Under the pieces are notes generated by a model, which worked only from the letters and a program-made list of their open reading frames with translations, was not told where the DNA came from and did not search any database. DNA of 64,000 bases from an uncultured Myxococcales bacterium (lineage in GTDB: Bacteria > Myxococcota_A > UBA9042): NCBI GenBank assembly GCA_903896545.1, contig CAITYF010000161.1, positions 62,001 to 126,000 on the forward strand. Reading direction: 5' to 3'. A program made the position numbers and the translations under genes. Positions 1 through 8,559 of this stretch are shown here, piece by piece; the stretch's first letter is position 1; every line of letters begins with the position of its first letter.

Positions 1-387
1 ATCGTCGATCCAGGCTTGGAAGACACGATCTACCCGCTGGATCCCAACGACGCTGAGAAGACGCTGAACTTCTTTGGCCTGATGGCCACCCGTGATCGGT
101 TCGTGCTGGCGGTCACGGACCGGCAAAAGCTGGGGAAAATCGCCGATGTGGCGGTGAAGCACGACGAGGGCGCGGACGTCTGGGCCAAGGTCGCGCTCAA
201 GTCGCTGTACTGGACGACGGACCGCAAGTGGCTGGTCGCGATTATCACGCAAAAGCTCAAGGCGGACGGCCTGTTGACGGAAGTCGACGAGCCGCACGCC
301 CTGGCGTTTCAGGTCAAGGACATCCGTTGGGTCGAGGCGGATCCACCGCCTGAAGCCAAGCCGGCGGACGCCAAGGCCAAGGATTGA
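1..387 (+). CDS. C-terminal part of an unrecognised protein (cut by window edge)
   Basis: The reading frame is open from the first base and ends at TGA 385-387, so this is the last 128 residues of a longer gene. A TTG at position 16 could be taken as a start, but coding-like sequence (IVDPG) continues in front of it and no Shine-Dalgarno is visible there. The visible part is soluble and mixed alpha/beta in character, with a Lys/Ala/Pro-rich tail (PPPEAKPADAKAKD). I do not recognise a family. The stop lies 4 bp before the start of the ABC exporter, so the two are probably co-transcribed. Confidence 0.6.
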   Translation: MVDPGLEDTIYPLDPNDAEKTLNFFGLMATRDRFVLAVTDRQKLGKIADVAVKHDEGADVWAKVALKSLYWTTDRKWLVAIITQKLKADGLLTEVDEPHALAFQVKDIRWVEADPPPEAKPADAKAKD

Positions 388-391
388 CGGC

Positions 392-2182
392 GTGAGCAAT
401 CCGCAAGCCAAGCAGCAGCGAACGAAGCTAAACGATCTTGCACTATTCAAGCGGTTCTGGCCGTTTGTGAAGCCGGACGCGCCTTGGGTCATTTTTGGCC
501 TGTTGGCGGTGCCGCTGATGAGCCTCGCGGGCGTCGCGCAGCCGTGGCTGCTCAAGGTCGCCGTCGACGGTCCGATGAGCGACGCGCTGCACCACCGCGA
601 AAGCGAAGGCTGGACGCTGACGACCGTGGCGCTCGCGTTTCTGGGCGCGGTCCTCGCGGAATACGTGCTGCGCGGTCTGCAGTTGTGGGCGCTGCAGCGT
701 GCTGGCTACCACGCGCTGCAGCGGTTGCGTCGCGGCGTGTTCAGCCACGTTTTGCAGCAAGGATCGGCATTTTTCGACACTCGCGCCTCGGGCAACTTGC
801 TCACGCGCACAACGACCGACGTTGAGGCGATCGGTGAAGTGCTGACGTTTGGCATCGTCGGCATCATCGGCGACGTCTTCGACATCCTCTTCATTCTTGC
901 CGCGATGCTCTGGTTTGACGTGCGGCTGACAGCGATGAGCCTTCTGGTGGCGCCGTTCATCGTGCTACTGGTCAACCTGTTCCGCCGGCGCTTGCGCTTT
1001 TACTCCACGGAAATTCGCCGCTCGATGGCCACTGCGTCTGGGCATTTCCAGGAAGCACTGGCGGGCGCCCGCATCGTGCAACTGCACGGTCGCGAAGCGG
1101 CGACGGTCGAGGAATACCGCAGCTTCAACTACCGCTACCTGGACGCCTACCGCATTTCCAACTGGTACGACGCGTCGCTCTACGCGGTCATGGACGGCGT
1201 CGCTGGCCTGTGCATCGCGATTCTGCTGGGCTACGGTGCCATGCGCGTCGTGGGCGGTCTGGGTACGCCGGGCTTGCTGATCGCGTTTATCCAGTACATT
1301 CAGCGGGTTTTCGTGCCTGTGCGCGAACTGTCCGGCAAGGTGGCCACGATTGAGCGCGCCCAAGCTGCCCTGGAGCGAATCTTCGGTCTGCTGGATGAAG
1401 CGGTGCCTTTGCCTTCGGGCGATCAGGTGCCCGCGGAAATTCGCGGCGGCGTGGAGATTGATCACCTGACATTTGGCTACGGTGCCGAGGTGCGCGCGCT
1501 GGACGACGTGTCGCTGAGCGTTCGGCCCGGTCAGGTCGTCGCGCTGGTTGGGCAGACCGGTTCGGGGAAGTCGACGCTCGTCAAGCTCATCGCGCGGATG
1601 TACGACGCGCCCAAGCGCGCGATTCTGGTCGACGGCGTCGCGGTGGAAGACTGGCAACTGCAGGCGCTGCGACGCGCGATCGGCGTGGTGCAGCAGGATG
1701 TGATGCTGTTTTCCGGCACTTTTGCCGACAACGTTTCGCTAGGGCGCGCGGGCATCACGCGGGCGGCGATCGCGCAGGCGGTGCAAGACGCGCAGCTGGC
1801 GGACAAGGTCGCGCGGCTGGGCGGCTTGGACACGGTTCTGAGTGAAAATGGCGGGAACCTGTCCGCGGGCGAGCGACAACTGCTGTCGATCGCCCGCATT
1901 CTCGCCGCGAATCCGCCGATCGTGGTGCTGGACGAGGCGACCGCGTCGATCGACACGGAGACCGAGCAAGCTGTGCAGCGGGCGCTGGAGCGCGTCTTTG
2001 AAGGGCGAACGGCGATCGTGGTTGCACACCGGTTGTCGACGATCCGCAAGGCGGACCGCATCGTGGTCATGCAGCGCGGGCGGATCGCGGAGAGCGGCAC
2101 GCACGAGGAGTTGATGGCGCACGCGGGGCTGTACGCGCACTTGGTGGAGTCGGCGCAGGAGAGTCAGCGGTTGGCGGGGTAG
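392..2182 (+). CDS. ABC exporter, fused permease and ATPase (MsbA/lipid A exporter-like half transporter)
   Basis: A 596-aa half transporter that would homodimerise in the inner membrane and use ATP to export a lipid, peptide or drug; the substrate cannot be read from sequence. Residues about 30-330 are a type I ABC transmembrane domain with several hydrophobic helices. The C-terminal nucleotide-binding domain has Walker A GQTGSGKST (about 387-395), a Q-loop (QQDVMLF), the signature LSAGE (about 490, in place of LSGGQ), Walker B IVVLDEAT (about 510-517) and the switch His in VAHRLST. All catalytic elements look intact. The start is GTG 392, 4 bp after the preceding stop; the frame gives the normal length for this family. 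hisS follows after 60 bp. Confidence 0.9.
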   Translation: MSNPQAKQQRTKLNDLALFKRFWPFVKPDAPWVIFGLLAVPLMSLAGVAQPWLLKVAVDGPMSDALHHRESEGWTLTTVALAFLGAVLAEYVLRGLQLWALQRAGYHALQRLRRGVFSHVLQQGSAFFDTRASGNLLTRTTTDVEAIGEVLTFGIVGIIGDVFDILFILAAMLWFDVRLTAMSLLVAPFIVLLVNLFRRRLRFYSTEIRRSMATASGHFQEALAGARIVQLHGREAATVEEYRSFNYRYLDAYRISNWYDASLYAVMDGVAGLCIAILLGYGAMRVVGGLGTPGLLIAFIQYIQRVFVPVRELSGKVATIERAQAALERIFGLLDEAVPLPSGDQVPAEIRGGVEIDHLTFGYGAEVRALDDVSLSVRPGQVVALVGQTGSGKSTLVKLIARMYDAPKRAILVDGVAVEDWQLQALRRAIGVVQQDVMLFSGTFADNVSLGRAGITRAAIAQAVQDAQLADKVARLGGLDTVLSENGGNLSAGERQLLSIARILAANPPIVVLDEATASIDTETEQAVQRALERVFEGRTAIVVAHRLSTIRKADRIVVMQRGRIAESGTHEELMAHAGLYAHLVESAQESQRLAG

Positions 2183-2242
2183 ACTTCGCCTCCGCCCTCC
2201 GCGACACTTCCGCCCCCGCGCCCGCTTGCGCACGAGACGATC

Positions 2243-3598
2243 ATGGCCGACCAACAACCGCAGAAACTCTTCAAAGCTCAGACTCTCAAGGGCTTTCGCG
2301 ACTACATGCCCGAACTCATGGCGCCGCGTCAGGCGATGATTCGGCTGATCGAGGCGACGTTTGAGCGCCACGGCTTTCAGCCGCTGCAGACGCCGGCGTT
2401 GGAATACCTGGAGACACTGGCCGGCAAGTACGGTGAGGAAGGCGACAAGCTGCTCTACCGCTTTCAGGACCACGGCGAGCGTCACGTGGCGCTGCGCTAC
2501 GACCTGACGGTGCCCTTGGCGCGCGTCGTCGCTGAGCACCGCAACGAGATCCAACTGCCGTTTCGCCGGTATCAGGTCGCGCCGGTGTGGCGAGCGGACA
2601 AGCCGCAGCGCGGTCGGTTCCGCGAGTTTTTCCAGTGCGACGCGGACATTGTCGGCGTGAATTCGGCGATGGCGGATGCGGAGACGCTGATCACGGGTCT
2701 GAGCGTGCTGCAGTCGATCGGCATCGATGGCGCGGTGCTGCACTTGAATCACCGCGATGTGCTGTTTGGCCTGATCGCCGCAGCGGGCGTCACGGAGAAG
2801 GACCAGCAGATCGCCTGCATTCGCGCGATCGACAAGCTGGACAAGATCCCAGCGGAAGCTGTGATTCGCGAAATCGTCGAAGTCGGCATTGAAGAGTCAG
2901 TTGCTACCGTGTTGCTGAATCGGTTCCTCTTTGCTGAGACGGACCCGCAGAAGTTCTTGCAACTCGTGCATCTCGATGACTCAATGTCAATCAACACCAA
3001 CTTGGTCCAAGCCGCCACACGTCTCATGTCGGTGATCGAGCTCGTTCGCTCTGCCGGTCTCGGCGATCGCATCGTCTTTGACCCCACCATCGCCCGCGGC
3101 CTCGACTACTACACCGGCATCATTTACGAAACGCGCCTCACCGATCCGCGCGTCAAGGGCATCGGCGCGGTCATGTCCGGCGGCCGGTACGACGGCCTGA
3201 TCGGCCTGTTCACCAAGGAATCGATCCCCGCCGTTGGCATCAGCCTGGGTCTGGATCGCTTACTCGCGGCGCTGCAGGAACTCGAACTGGTCAGCAAGGA
3301 CAGCCACGCCGTGCAGGTCTACGTGACGGTGTTCAGCGACGACCAATCTGCGCTTGCGATTGAAGTCGCCAAGGGCCTGCGTACGGCTGGTTTGCGCGTT
3401 GAACTCGATCTGGCAGGCGGCAAGCTCGGCAAGCAGTTGGAGCGCGCCAGCAAGCGGGGCGCGCGTCTGGCCGTGCTAATGGGCCCCGACGAAGCAGCGG
3501 CGGGTCAAGCCGTGCTGAAAGACCTCCGGGATGGCGCCCAGCAAACTGTCGCACAAGCGAATTTGTCGGCCACCGCGCGTGAATTGCTCGCTGTTTGA
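2243..3598 (+). CDS. hisS: Histidyl-tRNA synthetase
   Basis: A class II aminoacyl-tRNA synthetase of 451 aa that charges tRNA-His in the cytoplasm. Motif 2 lies around residues 107-135 and includes RFREFFQCDAD. The histidine-specific HisA loop RGLDYYTG is at 285-292, GGRYDGL at 313-319, and motif 3 GISLGLDRL at 332-340. A C-terminal anticodon-binding domain follows from about 355 to the end (VQVYVTVF...LRTAGLRVELD). The length is close to the bacterial norm. ATG 2243 gives the usual N-terminus (KAQTLKGFRDYMPE), although there is no clear Shine-Dalgarno in the C-rich leader. Transcription probably ends at the hairpin near 3800. Confidence 0.97.
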   Translation: MADQQPQKLFKAQTLKGFRDYMPELMAPRQAMIRLIEATFERHGFQPLQTPALEYLETLAGKYGEEGDKLLYRFQDHGERHVALRYDLTVPLARVVAEHRNEIQLPFRRYQVAPVWRADKPQRGRFREFFQCDADIVGVNSAMADAETLITGLSVLQSIGIDGAVLHLNHRDVLFGLIAAAGVTEKDQQIACIRAIDKLDKIPAEAVIREIVEVGIEESVATVLLNRFLFAETDPQKFLQLVHLDDSMSINTNLVQAATRLMSVIELVRSAGLGDRIVFDPTIARGLDYYTGIIYETRLTDPRVKGIGAVMSGGRYDGLIGLFTKESIPAVGISLGLDRLLAALQELELVSKDSHAVQVYVTVFSDDQSALAIEVAKGLRTAGLRVELDLAGGKLGKQLERASKRGARLAVLMGPDEAAAGQAVLKDLRDGAQQTVAQANLSATARELLAV

Positions 3599-3798
3599 CG
3601 CGCTGCGTCGTGACACGACCTGTCACACTTGACGTTTTTTGTCACCGAAACCGCGCAATATTTGCGGGCTTTTGCCTTCGCGCAGCGGGCTGGGACAGGG
3701 CGAATCGGCAAAAAACCAACTGCGATCGGCACTTTGCTGGATTTTGCGGCAAGTTGGCACGGAGCGTGAATAAGGTACAAGCGGGGGATCATCTCAAG

Positions 3799-3851
3799 CC
3801 CTCCGCTGAAACCCCGCCAGGGGAAGAAGCGGAGGGTTTGGGATTTTTGGG
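3799..3851 (+). terminator. Terminator-like hairpin after hisS / before the GST gene
   Basis: A perfect 9-bp stem, CCCTCCGCT (3799-3807) with AGCGGAGGG (3828-3836), is followed by TTTGGGATTTTTGGG. The 20-nt loop holds a second small pairing (CCCC/GGGG). It lies 200 bp after the hisS stop and 55 bp before the next gene, so it may end hisS transcription or act as a leader attenuator for the GST gene. The rest of the 292-bp gap 3599-3890 shows no gene and no convincing promoter. Confidence 0.55.
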
Positions 3852-3890
3852 CTAGTTTTTTGCAGAACCTCCGCAAAAAGGGTGCCCAAC

Positions 3891-4538
3891 ATGCCTGTCT
3901 ACACGCTCGTCATCGGCAACAAGAACTACTCCTCGTGGAGTCTGCGACCGTGGTTGGTGCTGCGGCATTTTGAGATTCCATTTACAGAACAGATGATTCC
4001 ACTTTTTGAGCCGGGCTATGACGCGCTCATCCGCGCAGTGTCGCCTTCGGGCAAGGTGCCGCTGCTCATCGATGGCGACGTTCGCGTCTGGGATTCGCTG
4101 GCCATCTGCGAGTACCTCGCCGAGCGTCATCCGCAGCTGTGGCCGCGCGATCCGGTCGCGCGCGCGTTCGCCCGATCGGTGACGGCCGAGATGCATTCCG
4201 GCTTCATGGCGCTCCGCATGAACTTTCAGTGCAACGTACGCCGTCGCACGTCGCGTGAGGCTTCGGCTGACGTGCAGGCCGATATCGACCGCATCGCTCA
4301 GCTCTGGACGGAATGCCGCGCGCGTTTTGGTCAAGAAGGACCGTACCTCTTTGGCGCGTTCTCCATCGCCGACGCGTTCTACGCGCCCGTCTGCTTTCGC
4401 TTGCAGACCTACGGCGTGCAACTTTCTGGTCCTGCGGGCGTCTATTTGGCAACGATGCTGGCCACGCCGGCGCTCCAGGAGTTGGCCCGTGACGCTGCCG
4501 CAGAACCGCATGCAATCGCCAAGTACGAAGTGGCGTGA
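3891..4538 (+). CDS. Glutathione S-transferase family protein
   Basis: A 215-aa cytosolic GST-like protein. The N-terminal thioredoxin-fold half starts with YTLVIGNKNYSSWSLRPW, whose Ser pair is the usual catalytic position in this bacterial subfamily. The cis-Pro segment is SPSGKVPLL, and the Asp-Ser glutathione-contact motif is DSLAICEYLAE. The all-helical C-terminal half follows from about residue 95. The family conjugates or reduces electrophiles with glutathione or a related thiol; the substrate is unknown. I chose ATG 3891, which has AAAAAGGG 8 nt upstream and matches the family N-terminus. An in-frame GTG at 3882 would overlap the ribosome-binding site. The next gene begins 40 bp downstream. 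Confidence 0.88.
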   Translation: MPVYTLVIGNKNYSSWSLRPWLVLRHFEIPFTEQMIPLFEPGYDALIRAVSPSGKVPLLIDGDVRVWDSLAICEYLAERHPQLWPRDPVARAFARSVTAEMHSGFMALRMNFQCNVRRRTSREASADVQADIDRIAQLWTECRARFGQEGPYLFGAFSIADAFYAPVCFRLQTYGVQLSGPAGVYLATMLATPALQELARDAAAEPHAIAKYEVA

Positions 4539-4543
4539 CCCCG

Positions 4544-4572
4544 TGGACGAGCGCCGCGGGCTGCGTCACACT
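4544..4572 (+). promoter_or_regulatory. Candidate promoter for the TPR lipoprotein (leaderless geometry)
   Basis: TGGACG (4544-4549), a 17-bp spacer and CACACT (4567-4572) end 6 nt before ATG 4579, and no Shine-Dalgarno precedes that ATG. The -35 matches 4 of 6 consensus bases and the -10 is weak, so this rests mainly on its geometry matching better examples at 8525 and 48258. Confidence 0.3.
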
Positions 4573-4578
4573 TGCGCC

Positions 4579-5760
4579 ATGACTGCACGCTTCTGGCTTT
4601 CCCTGTTGTTCCTGACCACCGCTTGCGGCGCGGCGCAGCGCAATCCAGACGGAGCGTCGCGGCGCGATGTGGTCGAGTTGGACCCGATCGAGATCAAGAC
4701 CGATCGCGGATCCGGCAAGCCGCTGACCTACGTGAAGGATCACGACGCGATCGTCGATCAAGCCATGGCTGAATTTCACGCCGAGCACTGGGCCAACGCG
4801 GTGCGCGTCTTCGACATCTTGCTGAAGGAATATCCCAACACGCCGGGAACCGGCGCGATCGCGCACAACTGCGGATTGGCGCTGCAAAATATGGGCATGC
4901 ACAAGGAGGCGGCAGGTCGCTTTGGCGTGGCGCGTGTCCAAAACACCGGAACGCGGCACGCGCGGGACGCGCTTTTCTTGCAGGCGGAGAGTCTGGAACT
5001 GGCGGGCGACGTGTCGGCGGCGGCGACGCTCTACCGCGATGCGCTGGACGATCCCAAGACGCGAGAGCAGATCGGCGGTGAGCTGGGCATTCTGGACGCG
5101 CTGGAAGCGGCGGCGCGCATGGGGCTGAATTGGCGCGCTGCCGGCGAGATCAAACAGGCGGACGACGCGTTTCGCCGCGTGGAGCGCCTCTACAACGATC
5201 ACCGCGACGTGCAGGTGGTCGGCGAGTCGGAGTGGGTCGCACGGTCGGCGTATGAGCGCGGCGAGCTGTACCGCGAGTTGTTTGCGTCGATCCGTTTCAA
5301 GCTGCCGGTTGATCGCATGAAGCGCGACCTGGAGGACAAGGCGAACCTGTTCTTGAAGGCGGAAAATTCCTACTACCACTGTGTGCGGCTGCATCACAAA
5401 CAGTGGTCGCTCGCGGCGGGGCACAACATCGGCGGGCTGTATACGCGGCTGATTGATGACATCGACAACGCGGAAGTCCCGCCGGAGATCAGCGAGCAGT
5501 TGGCGGACGTGTACCGCGACGAGCTGTGGAACCACACGGAAAAATTGGCCAAACGCGCGACAGTGATCTACCGCAAGAACATCGAACTGGGCAAAACACT
5601 GGGCGCGGCCGAGTCGGATTGGGTGACGAAGTCGGAAGCAGGTCTTTCGCGCATGCTGGAGACCATCGAACGCAATCAGGCGCGTCGCGCGCGGTTGCTG
5701 CAAGCTGGCGCGATTTCCGCTGATCAGAAGACGGCACCGCCTACGACGCCTGCGCCTTGA
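4579..5760 (+). CDS. Lipoprotein with TPR-like helical repeats
   Basis: A 393-aa predicted lipoprotein. The N-terminus is a short hydrophobic signal ending in LTTAC with the acylated Cys at residue 16, followed by a polar linker. The body is almost all helical and rich in TPR-like segments (EFHAEHWANAVRVFDILLKEYPNTP, a BamD/YbgF-style repeat, then AAGRFGVARVQNTGTRHARDALFL). It ends in an Ala/Pro-rich tail. The frame stays open upstream to 4255, but that part overlaps the GST gene; ATG 4579 gives the signal peptide. It is followed after 6 bp by the ureohydrolase gene. The role is probably protein-protein scaffolding in the envelope; no precise function can be named. Confidence 0.75.
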   Translation: MTARFWLSLLFLTTACGAAQRNPDGASRRDVVELDPIEIKTDRGSGKPLTYVKDHDAIVDQAMAEFHAEHWANAVRVFDILLKEYPNTPGTGAIAHNCGLALQNMGMHKEAAGRFGVARVQNTGTRHARDALFLQAESLELAGDVSAAATLYRDALDDPKTREQIGGELGILDALEAAARMGLNWRAAGEIKQADDAFRRVERLYNDHRDVQVVGESEWVARSAYERGELYRELFASIRFKLPVDRMKRDLEDKANLFLKAENSYYHCVRLHHKQWSLAAGHNIGGLYTRLIDDIDNAEVPPEISEQLADVYRDELWNHTEKLAKRATVIYRKNIELGKTLGAAESDWVTKSEAGLSRMLETIERNQARRARLLQAGAISADQKTAPPTTPAP

Positions 5761-5766
5761 GGTAGC

Positions 5767-6768
5767 ATGACGGACACGCTGCGTTTTATTCGCACCGATG
5801 CGCTGCTGCAGCCCGGCGGGACGAAGCCGCACGGCAAGATCCGCCGCGACGATCCGCGCATGGCGAGTCGCATGATCGGCTTGGACGGCGCGCCGAACCC
5901 GAACCTCGTGCGGGCGATTCTGCTCGGTGTGGCGGACGATCGCGGCGTGAAGTTGAACGGCGGTCGCCACGGCGCAGCGGAAGGACCGGCGAAATTCCGC
6001 GACTATTTTGGTCGACTGCCCGCGCCGCCGGAGTTTGGCCCGGATTCCGTGCTGTCTGCGGGCGATCTGGTGGGCGCGGAGCACACGGCGGAAACGCACG
6101 CGCGGCTGGCGGAGATCATCGTTGTCTTGCGCAACCGCTTTCCGCTGGCGCGCGTGGTTGTCGTCGGCGGTGGCCACGATCACGCGTATGGTGAAGTGTT
6201 AGGGCTCGCGCGTTGGCTGACGCAGACGCGGGCAGACGCCCGACTGGCCGTCCTGAACGTGGACGCGCACGCCGATGTACGCCCACACACCGGTGAGCCG
6301 CACTCCGGTACGCCGTTTCGGCGGTTGTTGTTGGAGCCGGCGGCGCGATTGGACGGCAGCAGTTTTGTCGAATGGGGGCTGCAGCGCGCGTCCAACGCCT
6401 TGGCGCACCTGCAGTTTCTCGAAGCACAGGGCGCGCGCACGGTCTTTTGGGAAGACTTGCCGGACACGGACGCTTACGCGGGTGCTGCGCTGACCGAGAT
6501 TCTGCGCGACCTCGCCGCCCGCCACGCAGCGCTCTCCATGTCCGTCGATCTGGACGCGTTTCCACAAAGTTGCGCGCCCGGCGTGAGCGCACCGGCGGTC
6601 GTTGGTGTGCCTCCGGCGGCCGTTGTGCGTGCTGCTGCGCGTCTGGGAGCCCTGCCGTGTGTCACGCAACTAGGCTTATATGAACTGAATCCGCGTTTTG
6701 ACGTCGACGGCGCGACCGCGCGATTGGCCGCGCGAATTGCGTGGAGTTACCTCACAGGCTTGGCTTGA
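5767..6768 (+). CDS. hutG: Ureohydrolase (arginase/agmatinase superfamily), formimidoylglutamase-like
   Basis: A 333-aa enzyme of the dinuclear manganese ureohydrolase superfamily. All six metal-ligand positions are present: H137 in GGGHD, D166, H168 and D170 in DAHAD, and D261 and D263 in SVDLDAF. The HSGTPF motif (179-184) and the late CAPGVSAPA motif resemble formimidoylglutamases, which convert N-formimidoyl-glutamate to glutamate and formamide in histidine degradation. No other hut gene is nearby, so arginase, agmatinase or guanidino-acid hydrolase activity remains possible and the symbol is tentative. Start ATG 5767 follows GAGG closely and lies 6 bp after the previous stop, so the gene is probably co-transcribed with the TPR lipoprotein. 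Confidence 0.82.
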   Translation: MTDTLRFIRTDALLQPGGTKPHGKIRRDDPRMASRMIGLDGAPNPNLVRAILLGVADDRGVKLNGGRHGAAEGPAKFRDYFGRLPAPPEFGPDSVLSAGDLVGAEHTAETHARLAEIIVVLRNRFPLARVVVVGGGHDHAYGEVLGLARWLTQTRADARLAVLNVDAHADVRPHTGEPHSGTPFRRLLLEPAARLDGSSFVEWGLQRASNALAHLQFLEAQGARTVFWEDLPDTDAYAGAALTEILRDLAARHAALSMSVDLDAFPQSCAPGVSAPAVVGVPPAAVVRAAARLGALPCVTQLGLYELNPRFDVDGATARLAARIAWSYLTGLA

Positions 6769-6846
6769 CGTTGCAGCGTAGGCTTGCCAGCATTCGCGCC
6801 CCGAGCGTGCGCACTTTGCGCCGCTTTTCTTTGCAAGGAATCGCCC

Positions 6847-8448
6847 ATGTCGACCACGCCCAAGTTCTGCCCCGAGTGCGGTGCACCGCTCAACGCTGGT
6901 GCCAAATTCTGTGCCGCCTGCGGTACGCCGACCGCCATTGCGGTCAAGGTGGCTGAGACGCCGATCCCCGTGACCGACGTGCTCGATTTGCCCGATCCCG
7001 AGGATCATCACGCGCACAAGGCCAAGCACGCGGGTGGCAAGTTCGAGGATCCGCTCGCGCACCTTCTGGATAAGGAGGACGAGGACGATCACTCCAAGGA
7101 TCAACTCGACAAGGAAGACGCGCTGGAAATGCCGGAAGCTGACGTTGCTCCCGTCAAGAAGCAGGCGCCGATCGCATTGATCGCGCTGGTGGCGCTGGGC
7201 CTTCTGGTGCTCGGTATCATCGGCAAGATCGCCACGGATGACGAACTGAACGCGCGCATCCAGTGCAACCTGCTCGGCAAGGCCGACAAGTGCATCACGG
7301 AAGAAGACCGTCAGGCGGAGATCGAGCGCAAGGAAAAAGAAGAAGAGATCACGCTGATGACCGCACGTTACGGCCAGTTTGATCTGAACTTCGATCCGCC
7401 CAAGGACACGTCCGTCTTGATCGTGCAGAAGCGGTACGAGGAAGATCGTGCGTCGTTCATCGCGCGCACCGCGGGCAGCGTCCCGTGCAAAGCGCAGGCC
7501 GATTGCCCGGCGAACTACGAGTGCACCGGCGCGGACACCAACAAGAAGTGCATCGTGAAGGCTGGCTCCGCCGGCGATAACCGCGTGCTGAAGACCAAGA
7601 AGGTCGGCGACTTCAAGCAGCTCCCCAAGGGTGAAGACGGCACGTCCAAGGGTGTGATTTCCTTCTTGCTGGAAGACGCGTGGAAAGAGAAGCACGCCAG
7701 CGATCCGGCGCCGACCCCGCCCGCGCCGCCCGCGCCGCCCAAGCCCGATGACCCGCCGCCGCCGCCGTCCGTGCCGCCGAGCCCGCCGCGCGTGGGGCCG
7801 ATCACGTGGGAGCCCAAGCCGAACAAGGAACTGCAGATGCCGATGTCGCTGGCGACCTTGCCGCTTTTGGAAAAAGAGCAGGAAGACGGCAACAAGAAGC
7901 GTCTGACCGCGGACGACATGAAGAAGATCGAGGACATGAAGAACGCGCCCAAGAAGGACTCAGAAGGCAACGTGATCAAGGACCCGGCGACGGTCGTGAA
8001 GACGATCGCGGTGTCGACGTGGGTGTACGAGATCGAGCTGACCGCGCCGGGCTATCTGCCGCGCAAAGTGCTTTTCTACGACGACCCGTCGCCGCCGGAT
8101 CTGGACATCAAGAAGCTGGAGAAGGAAGGCTGGACGACGCGCAAGTTCAAGCGCACCCCGGACGGCAAGTACTTGATCGACAACGCCGCGTTTGACCTGA
8201 CGCCGACGCCGCGCGTGCTGGTGAACCGCTACATGCAGTATACGCAGCAGTCCAAGTGCATGAAGGAAGCGCCGGAGTGGAAGGGCAAGCCCGACCAGGG
8301 CAAGAAGGACGCGGACGATCTGCTCTGGGAGCAGCTCATGTTCACCAAGGAAAAGCGCGAGATCGCGCTCAAGTTGGAAGACGACGCCGAGTTCAAGACG
8401 TGGCGCGACCTGATCATGAAAGACTACAAGTGCCCGAAGGCGGATTGA
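6847..8448 (+). CDS. Zinc-ribbon, single-pass membrane protein of unknown function
   Basis: A 533-aa protein with a clear modular layout. Residues 8-25 form a treble-clef zinc ribbon (Cys 8, 11, 22, 25: FCPECG and FCAACG). An acidic, Asp/Lys-rich linker follows, then one transmembrane helix at about 107-130 (IALIALVALGLLVLGIIG). The distal part holds a small Cys cluster near 215-240 (CKAQADC, YECTG, KKC), a Pro-rich spacer around 288-318 and a charged C-terminal domain. The ribbon should be cytoplasmic and the large domain periplasmic. ATG 6847 has AAGGA 7 nt upstream; an in-frame upstream extension to 6784 lacks a ribosome-binding site. I do not recognise the C-terminal domain. Confidence 0.7.
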   Translation: MSTTPKFCPECGAPLNAGAKFCAACGTPTAIAVKVAETPIPVTDVLDLPDPEDHHAHKAKHAGGKFEDPLAHLLDKEDEDDHSKDQLDKEDALEMPEADVAPVKKQAPIALIALVALGLLVLGIIGKIATDDELNARIQCNLLGKADKCITEEDRQAEIERKEKEEEITLMTARYGQFDLNFDPPKDTSVLIVQKRYEEDRASFIARTAGSVPCKAQADCPANYECTGADTNKKCIVKAGSAGDNRVLKTKKVGDFKQLPKGEDGTSKGVISFLLEDAWKEKHASDPAPTPPAPPAPPKPDDPPPPPSVPPSPPRVGPITWEPKPNKELQMPMSLATLPLLEKEQEDGNKKRLTADDMKKIEDMKNAPKKDSEGNVIKDPATVVKTIAVSTWVYEIELTAPGYLPRKVLFYDDPSPPDLDIKKLEKEGWTTRKFKRTPDGKYLIDNAAFDLTPTPRVLVNRYMQYTQQSKCMKEAPEWKGKPDQGKKDADDLLWEQLMFTKEKREIALKLEDDAEFKTWRDLIMKDYKCPKAD

Positions 8449-8524
8449 TCGCCCGCGTGGTTCGGCCTGAAGTCGCTGGAATCTCTGAGCGATAGCCTTG
8501 CCGCACGCGAATAGCACGCGATTC

Positions 8525-8553
8525 TTGCCGAACCCTGCGCTTGGGCGTACCGT
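8525..8553 (+). promoter_or_regulatory. Candidate leaderless promoter for the lytic transglycosylase gene
   Basis: TTGCCG (8525-8530), a 17-bp spacer and TACCGT (8548-8553) end 6 nt before ATG 8560. Transcription would start at or next to the initiation codon, and no Shine-Dalgarno is present, which fits leaderless translation. Confidence 0.45.
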
Positions 8554-8559
8554 CAAGCG

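Noticed and set aside
3751-3768. Sigma-54-type site TTGGCACG before the GST gene
   Set aside because: The -24 element is good, but the required GC at -12 is GA, so a sigma-54 promoter is unlikely.
4204-6183. Long antisense open frame on the minus strand
   Set aside because: It lies opposite the GST, TPR and ureohydrolase genes, whose products have clear motifs; the frame follows from high GC and has Arg/His-rich composition without recognisable domains.
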